From positions 371,333 to 435,332 of the forward strand of contig NZ_NAIA01000001.1 in assembly GCF_002192535.1 (NCBI RefSeq): 64,000 nt of DNA. The letters are read 5' to 3'. Source of the stretch: Polynucleobacter hirudinilacicola. Lineage in GTDB: Bacteria; Pseudomonadota; Gammaproteobacteria; Burkholderiales; Burkholderiaceae. Shown one piece after another: positions 57,347 to 64,000 of this stretch. The first letter of the stretch is position 1. Each line of letters starts with the position of its first letter. The notes under the pieces are model-generated. The model was not told the DNA's origin. It was given only the letters and a program-made list of their open reading frames with translations, and searched no databases. Made by a program: the position numbers and the translations under genes.

Positions 57347-57652
57347 GTGGCAAAACTATCCCTGATTGAGCGCGAGAATAAGCGCGCAAAAACTGTAGAG
57401 AAGTACGCTGCCAAGCGTGCTGAACTCAAAGCGATCATCGCTGATCAATCCCGCAGCGATGAAGAGCGCTATGAAGCTCGCTTGAAGCTACAGGCACTTC
57501 CACGTAACGCAAGCCCGATTCGTCAAAGAAATCGTTGTTCATTAACCGGTCGCCCACGCGGCACATTCCGTAAGTTCGGTTTGGCTCGTAGCAAGATTCG
57601 TGAAATCGCCTTCCGTGGCGAAATCCCCGGTTTAACCAAGGCCAGCTGGTAA
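57347..57652 (+). CDS. rpsN: 30S ribosomal protein S14 (long, zinc-free form)
   Basis: 101-aa S14 from GTG 57347. It lacks the four-Cys zinc ribbon of the short form and has the proteobacterial [21 protein letters not shown]-terminal region. Confidence 0.96.
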   Translation: MAKLSLIERENKRAKTVEKYAAKRAELKAIIADQSRSDEERYEARLKLQALPRNASPIRQRNRCSLTGRPRGTFRKFGLARSKIREIAFRGEIPGLTKASW

Positions 57653-57676
57653 GCGGCGAAAGAATTAGGAGAACTC

Positions 57677-58072
57677 ATGAGTATCAGCGATCCAATCGCC
57701 GACATGTTGACCCGGATCCGCAATGCGCAAGCAGTGCAGAAACCACTAGTCACAATGCCGTCGTCAAAAGTTAAAGTAGCTATTGCAAAAGTTTTGCAAG
57801 ATGAAGGCTATATCGAAAGTTTTGAAATCAAAGGTGAAGCAGCTAAGCCAGTGCTCCACATTGATCTCAAATACTATGCAGGCCGTCCTGTTATCGAGCG
57901 TATCGACCGTGTATCCACACCAAGTCTGCGTATCTATAAAGGCCGTCATGACATTCCAGAAGTAATGAATGGCTTGGGCATAGCAATTATTTCAACCCCT
58001 CAAGGCGTAATGACAGACCGTAAAGCACGTGCAACAGGCGTGGGCGGCGAAGTTATTTGCTACGTAGCTTAA
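57677..58072 (+). CDS. rpsH: 30S ribosomal protein S8
   Basis: 131-aa 16S central-domain protein, which in E. coli also represses the spc operon. [20 protein letters not shown] and the C-terminal [20 protein letters not shown] are intact. AGGAG at 57668-57672 precedes the ATG. Confidence 0.97.
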   Translation: MSISDPIADMLTRIRNAQAVQKPLVTMPSSKVKVAIAKVLQDEGYIESFEIKGEAAKPVLHIDLKYYAGRPVIERIDRVSTPSLRIYKGRHDIPEVMNGLGIAIISTPQGVMTDRKARATGVGGEVICYVA

Positions 58073-58082
58073 GGAGCGAAAT

Positions 58083-58616
58083 ATGTCCCGCGTAGGTAAA
58101 TCACCCATTACAGTTCCTAAAGGCGCTGAAATCAGCATCAACGGTGCAAACATTACTGTTAAAGGCCCATTGGGTACTTTGACACATAATTTGCATCCTT
58201 CTGTTGGTTTGAAACAAGCAGACGGCGTATTGACAGTAGTTTTAAATAACGACACACCAGAAGCTGGTGCTCAGTCAGGTACAGCCCGTGCTTTGGTAAA
58301 TAACATGGTTGTTGGCGTTACTTCTGGGTTTGAGCGGAAGCTCAGCTTGGTAGGCGTTGGTTATCGTGCTCAAGCCCAAGGCGAAACACTGAAATTGCAG
58401 TTGGGTTTCTCACACGACATTATTTACAACCTGCCAAAGGGCGTAAAAGCTGAGACCCCATCTCAAACCGAAATCATTATTAAAGGTTCCAACAAGCAGC
58501 AAGTTGGCCAGGTCGCAGCTGAAGTTCGCGCATACCGTTCACCAGAGCCATACAAAGGCAAGGGTGTTCGCTACGTGGATGAGGTTGTGCATCTGAAAGA
58601 AACTAAGAAGAAGTAA
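58083..58616 (+). CDS. rplF: 50S ribosomal protein L6
   Basis: 177-aa two-domain protein, with [20 protein letters not shown] at the start and the signature [16 protein letters not shown] near the C-terminus. Confidence 0.97.
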   Translation: MSRVGKSPITVPKGAEISINGANITVKGPLGTLTHNLHPSVGLKQADGVLTVVLNNDTPEAGAQSGTARALVNNMVVGVTSGFERKLSLVGVGYRAQAQGETLKLQLGFSHDIIYNLPKGVKAETPSQTEIIIKGSNKQQVGQVAAEVRAYRSPEPYKGKGVRYVDEVVHLKETKKK

Positions 58617-58629
58617 GCGAGATTAGAAA

Positions 58630-58983
58630 ATGAATAAAGACGAATCCAGACAAAGACGTGCTCGGCAGACTCGTATTCGCATTGCCGAAGCATTGGCAAA
58701 TCGCTTAACAGTTATCCGTAGCAATTCACATATTTCTGCTCAGGTTTATAGCCCATGCGGAACCAAGGTTGTAGCAGCCGCTTCAACAATGGAAAAAGAT
58801 TTGCGCCAGGCGATCAAAAACGGCGGCAACGCTGAAGCTGCAAAACAAATCGGCAAGTTAGTTGCTGAGCGTGCTGTTAAGGCAGGCATTGTTGATGTTG
58901 CTTTTGATCGTTCCGGTCATCGTTACCACGGCCGTATTAAGGCCTTAGCTGAAGCTGCGCGTGAAGCCGGCCTGAAGTTCTAA
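58630..58983 (+). CDS. rplR: 50S ribosomal protein L18
   Basis: 117-aa 5S rRNA-binding protein with a basic N-terminus ([20 protein letters not shown]) and the closing [20 protein letters not shown] motif. Confidence 0.97.
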   Translation: MNKDESRQRRARQTRIRIAEALANRLTVIRSNSHISAQVYSPCGTKVVAAASTMEKDLRQAIKNGGNAEAAKQIGKLVAERAVKAGIVDVAFDRSGHRYHGRIKALAEAAREAGLKF

Positions 58984-59001
58984 TAGGGTTTAGGAAAAAA
59001 C

Positions 59002-59520
59002 ATGGCAAAAATGCAAACTAAGATGCAAAACGAAGAGCGTGATGATGGTCTTCGCGAGAAGATGATCGCTGTTAATCGTGTAACTAAAGTAGTTAAGGGT
59101 GGTCGTATTCTCGGCTTCGCTGCACTCACTGTAGTTGGCGATGGTGATGGCCGCATCGGCATGGGTAAAGGCAAATCAAAAGAAGTTCCAGTTGCTGTTC
59201 AAAAAGCAATGGATGAGGCTCGTCGCAAGATGATCAAGGTTTCCTTACGTAAAGGTACTTTGCAGCACACTGTTACTGGTCAGCATGGCGCATCACGCGT
59301 TTTGATCTCTCCAGCTAAAGACGGTACCGGAATTATTGCTGGCGGCCCAATGCGCGCGATTTTCGACGTAATGGGTGTAACTAACGTTGTTGCTAAGTCA
59401 CTTGGTTCTACAAACCCATACAACTTGGTTCGTGCAACGATTGATGGTTTGAGCAAGATGAGTACACCTGCTGAGATTGCTGCTAAACGCGGTAAGTCAG
59501 TTGAAGAGATTCTCGGCTAA
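59002..59520 (+). CDS. rpsE: 30S ribosomal protein S5
   Basis: 172-aa accuracy protein, with [40 protein letters not shown] and the C-terminal alpha-beta fold. It starts 18 bases after rplR. Confidence 0.97.
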   Translation: MAKMQTKMQNEERDDGLREKMIAVNRVTKVVKGGRILGFAALTVVGDGDGRIGMGKGKSKEVPVAVQKAMDEARRKMIKVSLRKGTLQHTVTGQHGASRVLISPAKDGTGIIAGGPMRAIFDVMGVTNVVAKSLGSTNPYNLVRATIDGLSKMSTPAEIAAKRGKSVEEILG

Positions 59521-59544
59521 GACCAAAAGATTAGGAATCTATAA

Positions 59545-59733
59545 ATGACAACATCTAACACTAAAGTCAAGCTGCAATTAGTACGCAGCTTGATCGGCAC
59601 ACGCGAAAGCCATCGTGCAACTGTACGTGGCTTAGGCCTTGGTCGTATCAATTCAGTTTCTGAGTTGGAAGACACTCCAGCTGTTCGCGGCATGATTAAT
59701 AAAGTTTCTTATCTAGTTAAAGTTGTTAGCTAA
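59545..59733 (+). CDS. rpmD: 50S ribosomal protein L30
   Basis: 62-aa protein, with [20 protein letters not shown] and the [20 protein letters not shown] core. Its place between rpsE and rplO is standard. Confidence 0.97.
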   Translation: MTTSNTKVKLQLVRSLIGTRESHRATVRGLGLGRINSVSELEDTPAVRGMINKVSYLVKVVS

Positions 59734-59757
59734 CTAGCAAGTAAATAGGCGAAGAAT

Positions 59758-60198
59758 ATGCAACTCAATACACTCAAGCCCGCAGAGGGCTCCAAGAAAA
59801 ACCGTCGTCGCGTAGGTCGCGGCATTGGTTCTGGTCTTGGTAAAACTGCTGGCCGTGGTCACAAAGGTCAAAAATCTCGTTCCGGCGGTTTCCACAAGGT
59901 TGGATTCGAAGGTGGTCAGATGCCTATGTACCGTCGTCTACCAAAACGCGGTTTCGTATCTTTGACACGTCGTCACGTTGGCCAAATTACTTTGAACGAC
60001 TTAGCAAAAATCAACTTGCCAGAAGTAGACCTATTGGTATTGAAAGCCCACGGCTTTGCAGGTGAGCAAATCAATGCGGTTAAGGTTGTTAAAACAGGTG
60101 AACTCAAGATTGCTGTAACCCTCAAGGGCATTACAGCCACTGCCGGTGCTAAAGCAGCTATTGAAGCGGCTGGCGGCAAATTGCTTGAAGCAGCTTAA
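59758..60198 (+). CDS. rplO: 50S ribosomal protein L15
   Basis: 146-aa late-assembly protein whose Gly/Arg-rich N-terminus ([20 protein letters not shown]) extends into 23S r[21 protein letters not shown] is the conserved centre. Confidence 0.97.
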   Translation: MQLNTLKPAEGSKKNRRRVGRGIGSGLGKTAGRGHKGQKSRSGGFHKVGFEGGQMPMYRRLPKRGFVSLTRRHVGQITLNDLAKINLPEVDLLVLKAHGFAGEQINAVKVVKTGELKIAVTLKGITATAGAKAAIEAAGGKLLEAA

Positions 60199-60215
60199 TA
60201 GATCGTTTAGTAAAT

Positions 60216-61553
60216 ATGGCATTAGCACCTACCACTAACGCAGGTACTGCAACAGCAGGAGGCAAGTTTGGCGAATTACGTCAGCGCTTGATCTTCTTGG
60301 TGTTGGCTTTGCTCGTGTTCCGTTTGGGTGCCCACATTCCAGTTCCTGGCATTGATCCAGACCAATTGGCGCAGTTATTTGCAGGTCAAAAAGACGGTAT
60401 TTTGGGAATGTTTAACTTATTCTCAGGCGGCGCTTTATCCCGCTTTACTGTATTTGCTTTGGGAATCATGCCTTATATTTCTGCATCGATCATCATGCAG
60501 TTAATGACCATTGTTGTGCCCTCTTTAGAGGCTTTGAAAAAAGAAGGCCAAGCAGGCCAACGCAAGATTACTCAGTACACCCGCTACGGAACTGTTCTCT
60601 TGGCTACTTTCCAAGCATTGGGAATTTCTGTTGCCTTGCAAGCTCAACCAGGTTTAGTAATTAACCCAGGTTTGATGTTTGAATTGAACACTGTAGTTAC
60701 TTTAGTTACTGGCACGATGTTCTTGATGTGGCTTGGTGAGCAAATCACTGAGCGTGGTTTAGGCAATGGTATTTCCATCATTATTTTCGGCGGCATCGTA
60801 TCCGGACTTCCTTCTGCAATCGGAAGCTTGCTTGAGTTAGTGCGCACTGGTTCAATGAATATTATTTCTGCACTGTTGATCGTTGTGATTTGCGTTGCAG
60901 TGACTTATTTTGTGGTGTTTGTAGAGCGTGGTCAGCGCCGTATCTTAGTGAACTACGCTAAGCGCCAAGTTGGTAATAAGATTTATGGTGGGCAGTCTTC
61001 TTACTTTCCATTGAAGTTAAATATGGCAGGCGTTATTCCTCCAATTTTTGCTTCTTCTATTATTTTGTTCCCTGCAACGATTGCTGGCTGGTTTACTTCA
61101 GGCGAGCCGACCAATATGTTCAGCAGAATTATTAAGGACTTGGCTGCGACTTTAGCCCCAGGTCAGCCTGTGTACACCATTTTGTACGCAGCAGCGATTA
61201 TTTTCTTCTGCTTCTTCTATACCGCTTTGGTGTTTAACAGCCGCGATACTGCTGAGAATTTAAAGAAGAGCGGTGCATTTATTCCAGGCATTCGTCCAGG
61301 CGATCAAACAGCTCGTTATATCGACAAGATCTTGGTACGTTTGACATTGGCTGGTGCGATTTATATGGTTTTGGTTTGCTTGTTGCCAGAATTTTTAGTC
61401 TTGAAGTACAACGTGCCGTTCTATTTCGGCGGTACTTCATTGTTGATTATTGTTGTTGTTGCAATGGATTTCATGGCTCAAGTTCAGTCATTCGTGATGC
61501 AGCAGCAGTACGGCTCTTTGATGAAAAAAGCCAACTTTAAGATGGGCGCCTAA
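60216..61553 (+). CDS. secY: Preprotein translocase subunit SecY
   Basis: Channel-forming inner-membrane protein, 445 aa, with ten expected membrane helices. The plug/helix-2 region has [20 protein letters not shown], and the cytoplasmic loop has [15 protein letters not shown]. It lies at the end of the spc cluster, and its partner SecE is encoded at 33779. Confidence 0.97.
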   Translation: MALAPTTNAGTATAGGKFGELRQRLIFLVLALLVFRLGAHIPVPGIDPDQLAQLFAGQKDGILGMFNLFSGGALSRFTVFALGIMPYISASIIMQLMTIVVPSLEALKKEGQAGQRKITQYTRYGTVLLATFQALGISVALQAQPGLVINPGLMFELNTVVTLVTGTMFLMWLGEQITERGLGNGISIIIFGGIVSGLPSAIGSLLELVRTGSMNIISALLIVVICVAVTYFVVFVERGQRRILVNYAKRQVGNKIYGGQSSYFPLKLNMAGVIPPIFASSIILFPATIAGWFTSGEPTNMFSRIIKDLAATLAPGQPVYTILYAAAIIFFCFFYTALVFNSRDTAENLKKSGAFIPGIRPGDQTARYIDKILVRLTLAGAIYMVLVCLLPEFLVLKYNVPFYFGGTSLLIIVVVAMDFMAQVQSFVMQQQYGSLMKKANFKMGA

Positions 61554-61557
61554 CTGA

Positions 61558-61776
61558 ATGTCTAAAGACGATGTAATTCAGATGGCGGGTGAGGTTGTAG
61601 AGAATTTGCCTAACGCGATGTTTCGCGTGAAGCTTGAAAACGGACATGTGGTTCTAGGGCACATTTCCGGAAAGATGCGGATGCATTACATCCGTATTTT
61701 GCCGGGAGATAAGGTGACGGTGGAGATGACTCCTTACGACCTGACGCGCGCCAGAATCATATTCCGAGCGAAGTAA
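61558..61776 (+). CDS. infA: Translation initiation factor IF-1
   Basis: 72-aa OB-fold factor that blocks the ribosomal A site during initiation, with [20 protein letters not shown] and [16 protein letters not shown]. It starts 4 bases after the secY stop. The secY-infA-rpmJ order is typical for betaproteobacteria. Confidence 0.97.
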   Translation: MSKDDVIQMAGEVVENLPNAMFRVKLENGHVVLGHISGKMRMHYIRILPGDKVTVEMTPYDLTRARIIFRAK

Positions 61777-61810
61777 AGATTAAGTAGTACCTATTTTTAA
61801 GAGGTGAGTT

Positions 61811-61927
61811 ATGAAAGTTTTAGCATCCGTTAAGTGTATTTGCAGAAATTGCAAGATCATTAAGCGCAAACGTGTTGTGCGCGTGATCTGTTCTTCAGAC
61901 GCACGTCATAAGCAGCGTCAAGGCTGA
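61811..61927 (+). CDS. rpmJ: 50S ribosomal protein L36
   Basis: 38-aa zinc-binding protein starting MKVLASVK and ending RHKQRQG. The Zn ligands are in CRNC (residues 11-14), with a later Cys (27) and His (33 region). One further Cys at position 9 (KCIC) stands where most L36 proteins have Lys. It is a short gene between infA and rpsM with GAGGTG just upstream of the ATG. Confidence 0.95.
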   Translation: MKVLASVKCICRNCKIIKRKRVVRVICSSDARHKQRQG

Positions 61928-61951
61928 TCTGGTTAATTAAGAGGAAATCTC

Positions 61952-62317
61952 ATGGCACGTATCGCTGGGGTAAACATCCCAAATCATCAACATACTGTTA
62001 TCGGTTTAACAGCAATTTTTGGCATTGGCACAACTCGTGCACGCAAAATTTGCCAGACCACAGGTGTTGCAATCGACAAAAAAGTGAAAGATCTTACTGA
62101 CGCTGACTTGGAAAAGTTACGTGATGAAGTAGGTAAGTTCATCACCGAAGGTGACCTTCGTCGTGAAGTAACTATGAGCATCAAACGTTTGATGGACTTA
62201 GGTTGCTATCGAGGCGTACGTCATCGTAAGGGCTTGCCTGTACGTGGACAGCGTACCAAGACAAATGCGCGTACCCGTAAGGGCCCACGTAAGTCCGGCA
62301 TCGCACTGAAGAAATAA
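61952..62317 (+). CDS. rpsM: 30S ribosomal protein S13
   Basis: 121-aa head protein that contacts the P-site tRNA, with [20 protein letters not shown] at the start and the basic tail [19 protein letters not shown]. Confidence 0.97.
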   Translation: MARIAGVNIPNHQHTVIGLTAIFGIGTTRARKICQTTGVAIDKKVKDLTDADLEKLRDEVGKFITEGDLRREVTMSIKRLMDLGCYRGVRHRKGLPVRGQRTKTNARTRKGPRKSGIALKK

Positions 62318-62335
62318 TCAAGAAAGTTTATTGAC

Positions 62336-62743
62336 ATGGCAAAACAACAATCCGCTTCCGCCGCTTCACAGCGCGCTCGTAAGAAGGTTAAAAAGAACGT
62401 TGCTGACGGCATCGCACACGTTCATGCTTCTTTTAACAACACCATTATTACGATCACTGATCGTCAAGGAAATGCGCTTTCATGGGCAACTTCTGGCGGC
62501 CAGGGCTTCAAGGGCTCACGTAAATCAACACCTTTTGCTGCTCAGGTAGCTGCAGAAGTTGCTGGTAAAGCAGCCGTTGAATGCGGTATCAAGAACTTGG
62601 AAGTTCAGATCAAGGGTCCAGGCCCAGGTCGTGAATCAGCAGTTCGTGCATTGAACTCACTGGGCATCAAGATCACTGAGATTCAAGACGTTACTCCAGT
62701 TCCACACAATGGTTGCCGTCCTCCTAAGCGTCGTCGTATCTAA
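62336..62743 (+). CDS. rpsK: 30S ribosomal protein S11
   Basis: 135-aa platform protein, with [20 protein letters not shown] and the C-terminal [16 protein letters not shown]. It is followed by a 117-base gap before rpsD with no clear terminator. Confidence 0.97.
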   Translation: MAKQQSASAASQRARKKVKKNVADGIAHVHASFNNTIITITDRQGNALSWATSGGQGFKGSRKSTPFAAQVAAEVAGKAAVECGIKNLEVQIKGPGPGRESAVRALNSLGIKITEIQDVTPVPHNGCRPPKRRRI

Positions 62744-62860
62744 GCTGGGAAGTTGGCAGTACAAGTTTTAGTAGTTTTTTATTAAAAGCCCACTGTTCAT
62801 CTGAATTAAAGGGTGAACTCACCGCCGGTCGCAAGACTGCGGCAAAGAAAGGAAAGCATC

Positions 62861-63484
62861 GTGGCACGTTACTTAGGGCCTAAGGCCAAATTAGCACGTC
62901 GGGAAGGTACCGACTTATTTTTAAAGAGCGCACGTCGCGCCCTGTCAGACAAGTGCAAGTTAGATACTAAGCCTGGTCAACATGGTCGTACATCTGGCTC
63001 AAGAACATCTGATTACGGTAATCAATTGCGTGAAAAGCAAAAGGTTAAACGTATCTATGGCGTATTAGAGCGTCAATTCCGTCGTTACTTCGCAGAAGCT
63101 GAGCGTCGTAAGGGCAATACTGGTGAAACATTGCTCCAGTTGCTTGAGTCACGTCTCGACAACGTGGTTTATCGCATGGGCTTTGGTTCCACACGCGCAG
63201 AAGCACGTCAGCTGGTTTCTCACGGCGCCATCACATTAAATGGTAGCGCAGTGAACATCCCGTCTATTCAGGTTAAGCCTGGTGATGTAGTTGCGATTCG
63301 TGAAAAAGCGAAGAAGCAAGCGCGTATTACAGAATCACTCAATTTGGTTCAGCAAATGACTGCTATCAGCTGGGTTTCAGTTGACGCAGCTAAGCTGGAA
63401 GGAACATTCAAGCAAGTGCCTGACCGTGAAGAAATTAGCGGTGAAATTAATGAAAGTTTGATCGTCGAATTGTATTCACGCTAA
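62861..63484 (+). CDS. rpsD: 30S ribosomal protein S4
   Basis: 207-aa early-assembly protein. GTG 62861 gives [20 protein letters not shown], the family start. A longer in-frame start at 62813 has no homology. AAAGGAAAG just upstream is the ribosome site. In E. coli S4 represses the alpha operon. Confidence 0.96.
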   Translation: MARYLGPKAKLARREGTDLFLKSARRALSDKCKLDTKPGQHGRTSGSRTSDYGNQLREKQKVKRIYGVLERQFRRYFAEAERRKGNTGETLLQLLESRLDNVVYRMGFGSTRAEARQLVSHGAITLNGSAVNIPSIQVKPGDVVAIREKAKKQARITESLNLVQQMTAISWVSVDAAKLEGTFKQVPDREEISGEINESLIVELYSR

Positions 63485-63507
63485 TTAGGCACTCTCAAGG
63501 AAAAAAT

Positions 63508-64000
63508 ATGCAAACAAATTTGCTCAAGCCAAAAATTATTTCTGTTGAAGCGCTTACCGCCAACCAAGCTAAGGTTGTTATGGAGCCGTTCGAGCGTGGC
63601 TATGGCCACACACTCGGAAATGCATTACGTCGCGTACTCTTGTCCTCGATGGTTGGTTATGCACCAACTGAAGTAGCTATTGCAGGTGTAGTTCATGAAT
63701 ATTCCACTTTAGATGGTGTTCAAGAGGACGTAGTAAACCTCTTGTTGAACCTCAAAGGTATCGTATTTAAATTGCAGTCCCGTGACGAAGTCACTATCAA
63801 TTTGCGTAAAGAAGGCCCAGGCGTTGTTACTGCAAAAGATATCGACTTACCACACGATGTAGAAATCATTAATCCTGATCACGTGATCGCTCATTTGTCT
63901 GCTGGTGGCAAGTTAGATATGCAGATCAAGGTTGAAAAAGGCCGTGGCTATGTTCCAGGTAACGTACGTCAATACAACGACGAAACAACCAAGATCATTG
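63508..64000 (+). CDS. rpoA: DNA-directed RNA polymerase subunit alpha (5' part, cut by window end)
   Basis: The ATG at 63508 is preceded by AAGGA at 63497-63501. The visible 164 codons cover most of the N-terminal dimerisation domain: [20 protein letters not shown], then [20 protein letters not shown] and [20 protein letters not shown]. The frame is still open at the right edge. The C-terminal domain, and rplQ if present, lie outside. Confidence 0.97.
   Translation, partial: MQTNLLKPKIISVEALTANQAKVVMEPFERGYGHTLGNALRRVLLSSMVGYAPTEVAIAGVVHEYSTLDGVQEDVVNLLLNLKGIVFKLQSRDEVTINLRKEGPGVVTAKDIDLPHDVEIINPDHVIAHLSAGGKLDMQIKVEKGRGYVPGNVRQYNDETTKII

Overview
The window is a chromosomal segment of a betaproteobacterium of the order Burkholderiales, most likely Polynucleobacter. 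This rests on the 16S rRNA sequence, the protein sequences, the moderate GC content and the gene order (mnmG-rsmG-parA-parB-atp; rrn - tRNA-Tyr/Gly/Thr - tuf - tRNA-Trp - secE-nusG-rplKAJL-rpoBC; str; S10-spc-alpha). The assignment is by recognition, not by a database search. Almost every gene is core housekeeping. I see no CRISPR array, prophage, insertion sequence, toxin-antitoxin pair or defence island, and no convincing new multi-gene system. The interest lies in broken genes, origin/partition sites and RNA-level control elements.

Layout. 1-4.8 kb: the 3' end of an unrecognised gene, then a five-gene branched-chain amino-acid-type (HAAT) ABC importer whose LivF-like ATPase has Arg in place of the Walker A Lys. 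4.9-5.6 kb: a TSUP-family permease with a 3' frameshift in a T6 run. 5.7-18.3 kb: one unbroken plus-strand series mnmG-rsmG-parA-parB-atpI-atpBEFHAGDC-hemE, with two perfect parS sites, one upstream of mnmG and overlapping its likely -35 and one inside mnmG. 18.35-18.6 kb: an AT-rich gap with DnaA boxes in front of priA, which is split by a +1 frameshift in an A7 run. 20.7-26.5 kb: mixed small transcription units (gcvH, a small CxxC protein, a fatty acid desaturase, tRNA-Arg, a heme-less cytochrome-anchor protein, rsmI, a DiaA/GmhA-type SIS protein, a BON lipoprotein, a cytochrome c and a GNAT protein).

26.5-32.1 kb: a complete rRNA operon (16S, tRNA-Ile, tRNA-Ala, 23S, 5S) with promoter, boxA-like motifs, processing stems and a strong terminator. 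32.1-45.9 kb: tRNA-Tyr, -Gly and -Thr, tuf copy 1, tRNA-Trp, secE, nusG, rplK, rplA, rplJ, rplL, rpoB and rpoC. The rplJ and rpoB upstream regions carry attenuator-like RNA structures. 45.95-50.9 kb: the str operon rpsL-rpsG-fusA-tuf(copy 2)-rpsJ. The two tuf copies differ at only two synonymous positions that I can see. 50.9-64 kb: the S10, spc and alpha ribosomal protein clusters from rplC to a truncated rpoA, with new promoters before rplC and rplN.

Together the genes supply the ribosome, RNA polymerase, Sec translocon, translation factors, ATP synthase and chromosome partition machinery, which is the arrangement expected near a replication origin. Two homopolymer frameshifts in otherwise well-conserved genes could be assembly errors, early gene decay as in a host-associated Polynucleobacter, or frameshifts tolerated by slippage. 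The sequence alone cannot decide between these.
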